Below, piece by piece: positions 45,980-57,995 of a stretch of DNA of 64,000 nucleotides. This DNA comes from Emergomyces orientalis (lineage: Eukaryota > Ascomycota > Eurotiomycetes > Onygenales > Ajellomycetaceae). The stretch covers positions 1,798,001-1,862,000 of the forward strand of contig MOWL01000001.1 in the NCBI GenBank assembly GCA_002110485.1, read 5' to 3'. The translations under genes and the position numbers were made by a program. The notes under the pieces are model-generated. The model saw only the letters and a program-made list of their open reading frames with translations. It was not told the origin of the DNA and did not search any database. The stretch's first letter is position 1. Every line of letters starts with the position of its first letter.

Positions 45980-48900
45980 ATTTCTCAGTGACATTACCCT
46001 TTTTATTTTGCTGACTCGTCGTGGCAAGCCATCAGCTCCTATGGCTACTTATAATCAATCAAGATATGATGATGAGTATATAGTATGATACACCAATTGT
46101 TTTTCATTTCATGTTCAAATAGTCTAGGAGGTAATTTGGTGAATATATTCGAGAAAGGATCGCGATAGTAATTTTTTTTCCCTCCAGGCAATGCAATCGA
46201 TTTGTCTGAGTCTGATTGGACGGATCCTGAACGAACAAGGGAGAGTGATGAAAAAAGACAGATGGAGATTTGACCGCGTAATATGATTTACTCCAGAGAA
46301 GATGAAAACAGCTATAGGGGGAAAAAGAAAAATAGAAGCCGGACGGCCAACAAATATAAACCAGCTGTGGTACCCGAGGGATGAGTTGAGACAAAACATT
46401 GTGGTGGTCCTCATAACCCCATAGCTGTGTTCGCTCAAGTGGAGCCCGTCGCTACCGAGCCTTTGAGTTAGCCAAGATATAGCAGCCCCAAGCTTTTTTC
46501 CGACAGACACATTGCGAGCCGATTGTGACAATGGGAATGAGAGATAAGCAATGATTGCTACAACATCTAACACGGAGATCACAGATGCGATTCGGGTGCA
46601 ATAGATACATATTTACCTAGTGACACCTTGTTACAACCAATCTCTCACTCAGTGGCACATTGACATATTCCGAACGGTTTTATAGGTCAAGCCAGTTATT
46701 CTATGACAGCTTGTCATCGTGAATCTCAACAAATTTGTTCATTCGAAGTGAGTGAAGCATTCTACGATTTCCAAAAGCGCGGGGTGCGTGAGATCTTTCT
46801 GGAGACGAGTCGAATACCCTCTGACAGCACCCCATTTTATCACCACAAAGACTTTGTGGATCTAACAGGCTGTATTGGCTCGAGCTCCTGGTGGCGAGCC
46901 CCTTGGTCGGGTATTCAAAGAAATTGGGTGCTGCGCATGTTGAGGTTTCCGGAAATATCCGTTTTCGAACTACTGATGGATTGAAATTCATTATTTATTA
47001 TCGATCAATGATAGCATACTAAGCACGCTCTCCAATAACTATGGCAGTTGGCAAACAGTATAAAATCTTCCAGACCCCTGTATCTCTTGCTAAATCTCGC
47101 GCTGAATACTTCCCTTACCTCTGTTACCGCTCCTCTCTCCCCCTTCAAGCAGCAAGGAGGCCAAGGCTGAGTTGTTCTAAGACTTGGCGATAGTGATCTT
47201 AGCGCCAATATCAATTTCTTTCCACATATATATACTAATATATCTCGAAAGACACGTCGGTTGTCAAAATCTCGCTTCGTCTGCTCTGGGCGCCTCCCAA
47301 TGTTTGTTATGACGACAGCATATCCAATCTAGCCAATAAGTGCCCTTCACGGACCAGGTTCGGAGAAGCAATTGGTTTGGAAGATAGAAAGTGGATGCCT
47401 GCCATTGTGCCTGGTCAGCCCTACCAACAGGCTAAGCTGGAGCTGAGATGGTTGGGACAACTCCGTGCTATCCTTCGCCTTGGACTCTCAAAGATATATT
47501 TCAGGACTTTGCTCTCGAAGAATGTCATTGGTTGCCTTTCAGGGATATTAGCCACGCCCGAGACAAAATGCAGGCCCACGAGGCGGTGTTGTCAGTATCA
47601 TGTCCTGAACAATCCACAGATGATATTCCGGGTACCAATCAAGGTGATGTTGCCCATCACCCCGCCTCAGGCCGTGACCTCGCATCAATAGCTTCGAAGG
47701 AACTGCTGGACCGACAGTGTGTTTGATACTCCTCACAAATCTCGCTACCTGAATAACTGAGCCCTTGGAAGATTTCTGGATGCCCATTGTTCAATTAATC
47801 ACGTGTTGTTATCTGCAGCTGCCAAGGTGCGCTAGGGGACACTTTAGCTTCATATCTGAATCCCTTGCCTTGGATGAGCCTGCTAGACAGCCCTAGCAGT
47901 AGGTGAATTCATCTACTTGGATTATTGGCAGCCTCCTACTTCACAACACGAGCCTCGCGTCTTCTGCCGCTGCCACATGGAAGGATAATAACAATACAAG
48001 TTACGTGCCCATGGAGGCTCCTACGCCGCTCCGGCCACCTCTCTTCCTTCGAATGATTCCCACATTTCATGGGCCTACGATGCTGGTGATAGCTCTGCAG
48101 TCTGGTCCATCGAAAGTAACGCATTCTGCAAGCACAGATTGATTGTCGAAGGTACATCCACCGAAGCTGCCACCTTAGAGCTTTTACGACGATCAACACC
48201 CCCAGTAATTTGAGATACTGAAACTCCTACACTATGTTGAAGACTGTGATCAAGATCACTGTTAGCAGGGTACCAGGTCAGCCTCTGACTCAACCGTAGT
48301 CCAGCCTTGATGAGTACTGGCGACGGTACTACCGGAAACCGGTGGTGAGAAACCTGCAAAAATCTCGCGGGGTGTAGAGGGCATATTTTTGCTGGCGTTA
48401 ATGGTAAAAGTATGCCTGGGCAATCTATTATTAAGAATGGATGCGTAGAGCCCCAACATCCCGATTAAGGTGCAGCTACCTCACTCCAATATATGACTTT
48501 CAGAGCAGTGGGCCACTTACTGATCCAAAGGACTAAGTTGCACAACAGATGACTGTTTGACAAGTTGTATATCATCCTGCTGCAACAAAGGCTGAACACT
48601 CAAAACCTGTCACTGGATATATATGCGAACAATGATCAGGAAAGGAGAGGATGATGAGAGGGGTGAACTACTGGAATAAAACTGGCGCCTGATTTGCACC
48701 TCAGTACTGGTGGGGGCTTAAAACAGGGTTGAAAATGAAGTGATCTGAACAACCAAGGCCCAATGCTATAGGTCACCACCATTAAGAAATTCATTTCCCC
48801 TAATTGCGCTTTTTACTCACCACGATTATCTCCTCAATCCTACTATCAGCTGGGGATTTCGGTCCCAAGCTGTAGAACAAAAACTATCTGCAAGCTGGGC

Positions 48901-49209
48901 TCTCTCCTCAACCCTAGTCCTAACAAACAAACAACTTACTTGAAACGAGTACGCGGAGTACGACACTTTTTCCTTTTTCGGACACGAAAGGAAATCTACC
49001 GAATACGGGGTGGGCTAGAAAGCTTGGCCTTGGGTGATCTCCACTAGCAGGTGTGGCTGTGGAACGAACTACTTAACCGTTTGGGCTTGGCTTGCACCCC
49101 ATTGCATACTGGGAAGTTATATAAAATCTGTTGTATCAACCCCAGTTTCCGACATTCACCAGAATTCTGATTTTCCTGTTCCTTCCTAATTTATGCATAT
49201 ACTTGCGAA
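45980..49209. other. 3.2 kb region with protein-like scraps but no intact gene
   Basis: Around 46740-46990 and 47340-48240 the plus strand shows stretches that read like protein in shifting frames, broken by several stops (for example LEECHWLPFRDISHARDKMQ at about 47515, and WSIESNAFCKHRLIVEGTST at about 48105). I could not join them with good splice sites and recognise no family. A decayed gene is possible. The right end is the promoter of the MFS gene with a TATA-like box at 49118. Confidence 0.35.
49118..49126 (+). promoter_or_regulatory. TATA-like box (TATATAAAA) of the MFS gene
   Basis: Located 84 bp upstream of the chosen ATG at 49210, a plausible distance for a short leader. Confidence 0.4.
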
Positions 49210-51865
49210 ATGTTATATCACTTTATCAAGAAGCAGATTCATGCCAGACGGCATCCCGAAGACTCACCGGAGACAAACGAATTAGAGAGGGCGAAGAAAA
49301 AGCGCCCATGTCGGCACCAACGACAGAACCAAAGTCAGGACACCGAGTTGGACTCAGTTAGACTCGATGAAAATGGAGAACATGATCTTACAAACACAAC
49401 CTTACTTTCAGCCCCATATCCTCCCCCCGAACTAGGCCGCCCAAATGATCACTGCATGAAATGCACAAAGGAGAAGCACGATGCCAGAGTATACCGTTCG
49501 AAGTTGATTGCCGGCCTAGTATTCCCATATTTTCTCGCATCGGTTGATTTGACTATCGTTGCGTCCGCAATGCCTTTTATAGCTTCCCATTTCAGTACGT
49601 AGACAGCGCCAACCCCCTTTTTCTTAGCTAAATTTGGATACTTTCTAACATCGCCCTTCTAGATAAGCTGGACCAGCTCAACTGGATCGTCACCGCATTC
49701 ACATTGACTTCCACCGCGTTCATTCCAGCTTTCGGCCAATTAGCTGACGTCTATGGTCGCCATTTTGTTCTCCAACTCGCCATGTTCTTAATGCTTATTG
49801 GCAGCGTGTTTTGCGCGGCTGCCCAGACATGGGGGATGTTGCTGTTTGGCAGAGCGTTGCAAGGAACAAGCTCCGCGGGTATAATGAACTTGATTGAGAT
49901 CGTGCTAGCGGATAATGTATCGTTGAAAGAGAATGCGAAGAACACCACTATTTTTCAATTCGTTTCTGGGATCAGTTATGGTGTTGGACCAGTCATTGGA
50001 GGGTAAGCCTCATTTCATCTTGCAAAATCTTATTTTATCCGTCAAGGATGATTAGCTGACTGGCTTTCAGGTATTTAACGGATGTATGTCAACCCTATAA
50101 TATACAATGTCGATATTGTGAGGGATTGCCCTAACAGTTAGCAGGCTAATTGGCGCTACTGTTTCGTTCTAAGCATACCAGTACGTCTCATCCATTTTTA
50201 TAAAGAAAAATTTTATCTGGTACATATTCGTGATTTTTGTCAATCGGCTAACTCCTCCTCACTTGAACGATTAGATCGCTTTTTTTGCCCATTTCGCAAT
50301 TTTCTTTTTACTCCGTAAGGAGCTAGTCAGGGGCACTCATCTTGCGAGAAGTGCCTCTTCCATTTTAGCGGGATTTGCCACTGTTGACTTTGGCGGCACT
50401 ATTCTTTTCATTCTTGGAATAGGCCTTATCATCTTAGGCACCAGTTGGGGAGGTGCAACATACCCGTGGGCTTCAGCTGCTGTTCTTGTTCCTTTGATTT
50501 CTGGGTCGATTTTTTTCTTTCTCTTCTTTGTTTACGAGTACTACCTCGAACCCGGGCGAGTACTTGCGAGGATTTTCCCACAGCAAACCCCCATGGTTCC
50601 GTTTCCCATGTTCAAGATAAAGGATACATCACTTCTAGCCATTCTTGAATTCGCTACCGGAGCAGGTAAGAAATTAAAGAGAAGGAGCGGCCTACTTTCG
50701 CCCCAGGCCTGTGCACATACTCGTCGCTGACTTTCGTTCTAGCTTTGTACTCGGTCTTTTATTTCATTGGAATATATTTCACACTCGTTGAAGCTTATCC
50801 TTCTGGGAAGGCAGGTATACAACTGTTGTTCTATATCCCTGGTATCGGAGGTAATAATTTATTTTCCCTCCCCCAAAAGCAATTGACTCATCCTTACATT
50901 GCTAACATGGGACTTTTAGTCGGTGTATACTTGGCCATGTTCGCGTGCAATGTCTGGCCGGCTCAAACCTTCGCACCGCTTAGCGCGGGTACGTTAATCG
51001 AAACGGTAGGTGTCGCCCTTCTCACTTGGGCCGTCACGACTCGCAATATACCCTTAATCAATGGAATGATGGCTGTCGCTGGTGCCGGAACGGGTCTTCG
51101 GTTCATGCCCTCGTCATTACATGCAGCAGGGATTTGGCCAGACAAACTTGCACCTGCCATGTCCATCATGCGATTTTGTCTTCCATTTGGAGGCACACTT
51201 GCTCTCGCTATCATGGGTAGTGTCTTCAACAATAAGATGGCTAGCATTTTCCATCCATCTGATCAGTCCCAGATTGGTGGTTTCGACATTCACTCCGGTC
51301 AGAGTTTGGACGATATCAGCAAGCTTCCACAAGCAGTGCAAGAGCATATTCGCAACACAGGGAAAGACGCGATTATGTGGGCTTTTATATCGATAATGCC
51401 GATTATGGTGATTAGTTTTGTAACAGGGATATTTTTGGGGAATGTGTGGATTAAAAAGGACGGCGGAAAAGGCGCAGATCAGAGCCGGCAAGATGGCCCT
51501 ACTCCTCCGGCTGACGAGGAGGAGGATATCGAAAGCAATCAGGTGGTGTACGTCTCGTACCTTTGGGCAATCATAACGGTATGTTTTTATATTTTATCTG
51601 AATCTTGCAAATTCCCCTCGTTCTCCTTTTCAATTCCTTGTGGGGACCATAAAAGCAGGGGACAATTATTTTAACCCTCAAAACAAAACAGGGAACCCTA
51701 GACGAAAAGAAACGCATCACTAAGCCCCTTACCAAAGCCGAGAAACAAAGACAGGCTGCGGCGTTGCTTGAAGAAAAACAACGGCGTGCAAAACTCAGAC
51801 ACGAATCATCAGATATTGAAAATTATATCCTTACTTCCAACCCTCATCAGCGCCTGACTTCTTAG
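49210..51865 (+). CDS. Major facilitator superfamily exporter, 14-TMS drug:H+ antiporter type
   Basis: Eight exons: 49210-49594, 49663-50002, 50071-50083, 50145-50180, 50275-50665, 50743-50850, 50920-51578 and 51692-51865; total 701 residues. A charged N-terminus of about 95 residues precedes the first helix (LIAGLVFPYFLASVDLTIVA). MFS motif A is present as GQLADVYGRH, and antiporter motif C as SGISYGVGPVIGGYL, so proton-coupled efflux is likely. Helices continue to about residue 610, then a hydrophilic tail rich in Lys, Glu and Gln. The substrate cannot be inferred; the neighbouring LaeA-like gene hints at toxin or metabolite export but does not prove it. The third exon is 13 nt. The 69-nt sixth intron is a multiple of three with no stop. 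The last donor could be GTATGT at 51579 or GTGGTG at 51543. Confidence 0.85.
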
Positions 51866-52404
51866 TTTTTGCCAAGACGGCCCGGTTTTGGTCCTAACGC
51901 CACATTCTAGAATTACTCTTTTCTTTCCGATTGTTTTTGAGCGGATTTCATTTTTGGTCTCAGTATTTTGCTGGATGTAGATAAATAAAGCCATACATAT
52001 GTAAAATTTTCTCCATATTCTTTTATTCTACATTTCTTGTCATTTCAATGTATCAAATTGCAGATATATTCAATTATTTTTATGTCCAGTGGCAGTTTCT
52101 TTATAAATGCGCTTTCTGTTTTGAACGTGCTCCAATGAAAGGGTATATACTGCCAGCAAAATACTATAACGGGCATAGGTTAGATATCGATGTCCATGTG
52201 TTCACAAAATGGTCATTACCAGATGCGGTTATTGTTGCATCAGTGATATGTACTGTACAAAAGCTGCCCATGGCATCAAAAAGGTTGACAACTCACATCT
52301 GTCCTAAAGCATGCCTGCCACGATATGCGGTTACATACGTCCAAAAAGTCATACAGATATTATTTATCACGATATTTAATACAAATATAGGAGCAGCAGA
52401 TTAA
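51866..52404. other. Intergenic region between convergent MFS gene and EMC6
   Basis: 539 bp, AT-rich. No supported feature. Confidence 0.5.
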
Positions 52405-52966
52405 CTACCTCAGCACACCCCCAACCCCAGCCCACCCAAGCACAAAGCCACTAAGTGCCTCTCCCATAACCCCACCACCAAACCAAAGGTCCCTCCAAGC
52501 GCCCTTTCTCGATTGCAGGCTCCGTTTCTTCCCCTTCGAAGATACATCTACCTCTTCAGTAGTAATTTCCCCTGAGCCTGGGAAATATGCACCAACTCCC
52601 ATTCCGTCATTTCCGAACCCGATTAAAACCGCATGGAACAGAAAGGAGACGAGTATTGTGCCGATGAGGTAGAAGAGGAAACCGTACGAAGATTGCAGTC
52701 CTAGAATTCCAGCGCAGATACCGAGGAGGAAGGCGGTTAGGGAGTGGAGAGTTGAGAGGGTCTGTTCGGAATGAATATATGTTAATTTTGCGGGTTTGGT
52801 TGTTTTACTTAAAAGGCTTTGGGGAAAGGGGGGATTCGAATGATGCAGGTATAATAAGCTGTTCTTTTGGATGTCTTGGGCCAACACGTACGCGGTTGTT
52901 ATGCATGACTGAGTCCGGAACCAGAGGGTTTATGAGGAGGGAGAGTTCTTGGGGAGTTGGAGGCAT
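52405..52966 (-). CDS. EMC6: ER membrane protein complex subunit 6
   Basis: Minus-strand exons 52966-52892 and 52761-52405, joined over a 130-nt intron (GTACGT to GAACAG), give 143 residues. The start MPPTPQELSLLINPLVPDSV and the next block HNNRTLSTLHSLTAFLLG are typical of fungal EMC6. The first membrane helix pair includes LLGICAGILGLQSSYGFLFY and LIGTILVSFLFHAVLIGF, and the last helix is in GEALSGFVLGWAGVGGVL. EMC6 forms part of the membrane cavity of the EMC insertase for tail-anchored and multipass proteins. Between helices 2 and 3 there is a charged insert (about 80-118) with SSKGKKRSLQSRKGAW, making it longer than the roughly 110 residues of yeast and human EMC6. Confidence 0.85.
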
Positions 52967-54265
52967 TGTGGCGGTCTTGGGTCTCTTCCACTTCCTCGTA
53001 CCCTGCTGATATTGAATCCTTTCCTTTCTTCTTAATCCCAATCGCGTCTAGATGATCGTAGGTTGGGTGTTCGTTGCGGTTAGGTATCGAGTAAGAGCCT
53101 CGCTGTTTGAAGCTTCACCTCTGTTCAGAAACAATCGTATGAAACACTAACAATGACATTAGCACGCGCAAGAGCAAGAATTATAACGGTTTCAGCCTGT
53201 TCCGGACGCACTCTCACCTACCACAGATGGGTCGCAAATTGCTGGAGAGGTCGGATAAAATGATTGTCGTGAAATGGATGCAGTGGCCCTAAGCCCGAGG
53301 GTTGACGAGCACAGTCGATACTAAATCACATGATCATAGTTTTCTGTCACGTGGTTTGCCTTGCCCTTACATTCGATTGTTCTATCAAGGGGCACGATTC
53401 AATAGCTACTCCTCCACTACCGACGGCATTGTGTAAGGTGGTGAAGATGAGAATCAGAACCCTTTTTCTTTCAGACGGTCAATGCGGTTCTTTCCCAATG
53501 ACTTGGGGTCTGCTATTTCCTGTCGAAATATTTTACCAAGAATTATGTTACTGATGTTTAGAGGGTTGAAGCAAAACAGAGACTGGAAGGGAGCCAACCC
53601 TTGTCGTACCAGGGGTTAAGACGATGAGAAGTAAATTTCCAAATTCTTTTATTGACCTGAAGAGCCGTGAACGGGATAGAGAGCGGAGAGGTAGAAAAGT
53701 TTGGCTTCTAAACTTTCGTAACTAGGTAAATACACAATCATAACATGACAAAGCGCAAACAAGAGACTAAAGAGGGGGGGGGGGGGGGGGGGAAAGCAAG
53801 TTCAACGTAAAGCAACGATGAGAAAAGGAATAATTCAAGAGTAAAACTTGAAAAGCACACGATATAAAAAAGGTACGCGAATGTTAGAACAGCAGGACAT
53901 CCCGTGAAAAAATTACACAATAAATAAAAATAATTACTTTCTCTCTCCTCCATCATCATCATGAAGTCACTTCCTTGATAAATAGTTGTGTAAAACACGT
54001 TGATCCTTTTTTCAAACTGGACATAAATAAATATATGCCACTGAAGCAAAGAAAGTTGAGTGAAAAACTGAAAATGAGTACCAACATCTCTTACTAGTAA
54101 GATCTGCTCCTTATTCAACGTAAACATTTTTTACCCCTGATATAAAATCCAAAGCCGTTTCGTGCATTAACAATCGCAATTCAAAAAGAAATATATTGGG
54201 ATACGTTTGCGTGCTAGTGATTCGGGGGTCACATGTGCGCGGATACTGACGACAATGGCTTAATA
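52967..54265. other. Intergenic region upstream of EMC6 and downstream of VTS1
   Basis: 1.3 kb with a G19 run at 53774-53792 and otherwise AT-rich DNA. No supported gene. Confidence 0.5.
53774..53792 (+). repeat. G19 homopolymer
   Basis: Nineteen consecutive G on the plus strand in noncoding DNA; length may vary. Confidence 0.9.
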
Positions 54266-56260
54266 TTAAAGAGCAGAATTGAGTTTTCCCTCTGCCCTGG
54301 CTTCTCTGACTTGGTCAAATACCTATAAAAACGATTAGTTCAAGTGCCATTAGTTCTCAAGATATTATGTTTGTAAACAAACCTTTAGCATCTTATTTCT
54401 CGCACCAAGAGCATTCACTCCACGCTCCTCCAGCCCTTTGTCATCTAATTCGATCAAGTCGGTCCATTTGAGATCCTTGAGATTTTCTGTATACTTGTGA
54501 AGGCGAAGAGACCTAAGCCAGCTGGGAATATCCTGAAGTAGATGAGGATCAGTTGGATCTTCTGGTGGCTTGGAGCTGCCTCGTCTTCCACGAGGAGACC
54601 GGCCCCGTGTAATCTCCGAATGGTCAGAGAGGTAACCCTCATGATTACCACCAAAAGGGGCCATATTGAGTCCACTGAAACCATTATTCAACAATGCATT
54701 CGTATCATACGCAGCCAGAAATCCGTTGTTTTGAGGAGAAGCAAAATTCATGTGCCCCATGCCGCCTCCCTGCATCGCAATACCTGGGGAGTTGGGTCGA
54801 GACCGATGACCAGCCATTGCAGCTTGTTGCTGAGCCTGTAAAGCAGCAATTTGTTGGGCATTCAATATCTGGCCAACGTCATTAACCATGATCAGATTCG
54901 TTCCCGGAAGGTTATTGTTAGGAATTCCAGGTGAGAGCGGTTGCTGGTTAAGGTTCAGATTTTTGCCCTGTCCATCATTAGAGCGAGCACGGCGATATTT
55001 TCGTGCATCGTCTAGTGCAATCCGGTTGTTTACAGTGGACAAGGCAGCCAGCTTCATAGCTGTCGCATTGGCAACCATATCTGCTTGCGTTGGGGCATTT
55101 TGTTGTTGGTTAAAAGTCGGCACACTTGGCGTGTTTGTCATTGACGCCCAGCTAGAGTTACCAACGTTATATGGAGAAAATAATGGCGGCTCTGTCGAAA
55201 GATCCGGAGCAGTCACGATAGTGTTCTGGATGTTAGATGAGCCTGGAGGCATTGCTCGCGGAGACCGAAGGCCTGCTGACTGAGGCGGCTGAACGAATTG
55301 ACCCATGGGTGGCTGCTGTTGCCCAGAGGATGATTTAGGCCGCGCGATAGGAGGTTGAGGCTCAGGGGTACGCTGAACCCAAGGAGACGACGGTGGTTGG
55401 GGTAAATTATCTTTACCGCTATCTGGAGCAGAGATTGTTGGTGCTATCAGCGAAGAACGGTCCCCAAACACAGCACTATTTCGATTCGCAGTAGGAGCTG
55501 CTCCAGTCTGTTGAGTAAATTCAGCCTTCTGCTTTGCAATAGCTGCAGCAGCATCTGGGAACATGGCATTGATTGTGGATGAATCTAGCCCTGAGTTACG
55601 TTTGTTCCCAGGAGAAAGGGGTGGACGACCAAAAGAATTACGAGAACCTTCAACGTTCAATTTTGACATTGCATCAGTGAGGCGGTTGTTCATGGGATCT
55701 GCAAAATTGTATTAGAAGGTTTTTGATGCTCAGACACGGCAGGGTTGGTGTTATTCCATACCTTTTTCACCGAAGTTGGCCGGAGATAAGACGCTGGACA
55801 TGGGATGGCTCTTCGACATTTGCTGAAGAACCTGGATAAAAAAGCGGATCTGGACTTGAGTCGTTTGCTGAAGAAGAGCATAAAGAGCAGCGGTTCTCTC
55901 AGCCTCACTAAGGACTCGGAACCACTGCTCAATAGCGCTCAACTCATCCTTGAAATCCTGATCCAAGGTGGCGGCCGCCATCTCTTCCAAAGTTGTTTCA
56001 TACTGATCAATATCTGCAATCCACTGCTGGGCAACCTTGTCGATGTCATCAGTATTCTGAGCGTGGGATTGTTGATTATAGTAGACTTCGGAGGAAGGTC
56101 GAATGCTTCGAGCGGAAAGAGGCGAAGCAAAAGATGACATGTCTGCGGAGGCACGTAGCTGATGGGAACCCCCACCAAGTGCACGGGAAGATGGGGGGCG
56201 GAGCGAAGATTTTGATGCTTCGGGAGTACTGTTTCTGTTTCCAATAATGTGGCTAGCCAT
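54266..56260 (-). CDS. VTS1: RNA-binding SAM-domain protein Vts1 (Smaug family)
   Basis: Minus-strand exons 56260-55762, 55698-54383 and 54322-54266 give 623 residues. The N-terminal conserved block runs from DIDKVAQQWIADIDQYETTL to QVLQQMSKSHPMSSVLSPAN and crosses the first intron (63 nt) as FGEKDPMNNRL. The middle is disordered, Gln/Asn/Pro-rich with QQIAALQAQQQAAM. The SAM domain occupies about 545-605 (PSWLRSLRLHKYTENLKDLK, LEERGVNALGARNKMLK). The last exon of 57 nt completes it with VFDQVREARAEGKLNSAL after a 60-nt intron (GTTTGT to TTATAG). Vts1 binds CNGG-loop hairpins in mRNA and recruits the CCR4-NOT deadenylase, so it acts in the same decay pathway as CAF120 in this window. I start at 56260 (MASHIIGNRNS) rather than the upstream in-frame ATG. 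Confidence 0.93.
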
Positions 56261-57995
56261 GGTAGAATATAAGAAGAGCGGCCGTGGGGTTATGGTCCGG
56301 GTGCTCAGGCGGATGGACAATTTCGGGAGAGGTGATTAGATGGAAAAATTATTAAAGCCACAAATGATGTGATTAGTGCAAAGCTCCTGCAGCACCGGCT
56401 GACTTTGCGTATGTTTATTGCGTTCAAGACCAAGAAACTGTTTCACCGATTTTACCAGTCGCCTGACGAGAAATCGGAGGGAGAATAGAGGAGGCTGACA
56501 GCCTTTTCCAATCTCAGGTCGATGCTGAACGAGACAGTTCCGATTGGACGAGGGATTAAAGACAGGCCAGTCCAGTGGCTGTACTGATTGGGGTTAAGAT
56601 GCAACGGAGACAGCGGGGATAAGCTGTCAACAAGCACAAATCATGAGGAATAGCAGGAAGACGAAGGGTGATTAAGAACTGATTTGGCGGAACAAACTGC
56701 GAATGGGAAGATACGAAATCAGAGAGCAGTGTGTCAAACACAGCAGCGAACGATAGAAGTTTAACCACTAGAAAAGTTGAAGGTCGGAATTATGGAGAAA
56801 GAAGTGAATATGAAGAAACGGATGAAGCGGACGACAGGGAACGAACGAGGATGGAAGAAGGGGGAGAAGAGAAAGACGGAGAAGATGATGCTGGGAGAAG
56901 GACGACGTTGACGCAGAAAGTTGAAGTTGATCGAGGATGAGGATTTTGGTGGAGCGAGCTGGGCCATGATGACTAAGCTTTCCACCAGGCTGCCAGGCGT
57001 CCTAATAAGGTTTAGTGCCTGGGTCAGCTGACTCTTCATGCTTTTTCTAACCCAAATTGATCCCTAACATGCAAGAGGTTTGAAACCATTATTATTCTTG
57101 TTACTCCCAACCTGGGAAAGGGATTCTTTAATTTAAGGTAGAGGCATGAGTGTTAATTTTCTTTAGCGCCCTTTACAGTTATTTACATAGACGTGAAATT
57201 TCTTTGTTCTACAAAGAGACGGTATGAGATTCCGGTTTTTGGTTCAGATATCGTAGATGGATGGGTAACCGTTTTGCCTTCCTAATTAAAGAATTTTACA
57301 GGGAATCTTTTGTGTGTCGGTACCTGTCGTGGTCTCAGATCTAACCATGGAAGCCAAAAGGTTCAATCGAAACTCTATCAATTAAAACCGACCTAAATGC
57401 AGCCTCAGTGAGTACACGGGCACAAAGTTACTGAGCTAGAATTAAAAAAAACCGACCTATTTGATAGTATTATTATAAATGAACTCCATAGAAACACATC
57501 GGCGGCAGTTATCGAAGAAGTAGAAGTAAGGACGGATGCTCGCGACCTCGTCATGCCACCACCTTGTGACTATGACAGGTTACTCCTTACGCCTTCCATG
57601 AGGTGGTATGTGTATGTGTTGTACAGCGGAGCTCAGAAAGGTAGGACTGGCAAAATAACTAGTTGCATAGAAATATCGTAATAATCGGGTTAAATAATAT
57701 GTAATGTTTATTCTTATGTATACTACTTTCATCAAGATTGGTACAAATGCGCCCAGGGTAAATTTGAGAAATGGCAAATATCCGAATCATTCGATAAATA
57801 ATTAATGTATATCATGGTACGTGGTAAACGCCAGGGTAATGACCGCAACAATCATGCGGGGTTTCAAACTAGAAAAAAGCAAAGTATTGGTGTTGACAAG
57901 GCTCCAACGAGCCTAAAGAATGAAAATATCCAACGAACTCCAAAAAGCAAATCCTAAACCCAGCATATGCAAAAGACATATATCCAAACGATTTA
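56261..57995. other. Intergenic region between VTS1 and the next leftward gene
   Basis: 1.7 kb. The right strand near 56730-56940 is purine-rich, the VTS1 leader. No supported gene in 57040-57995. Confidence 0.5.
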
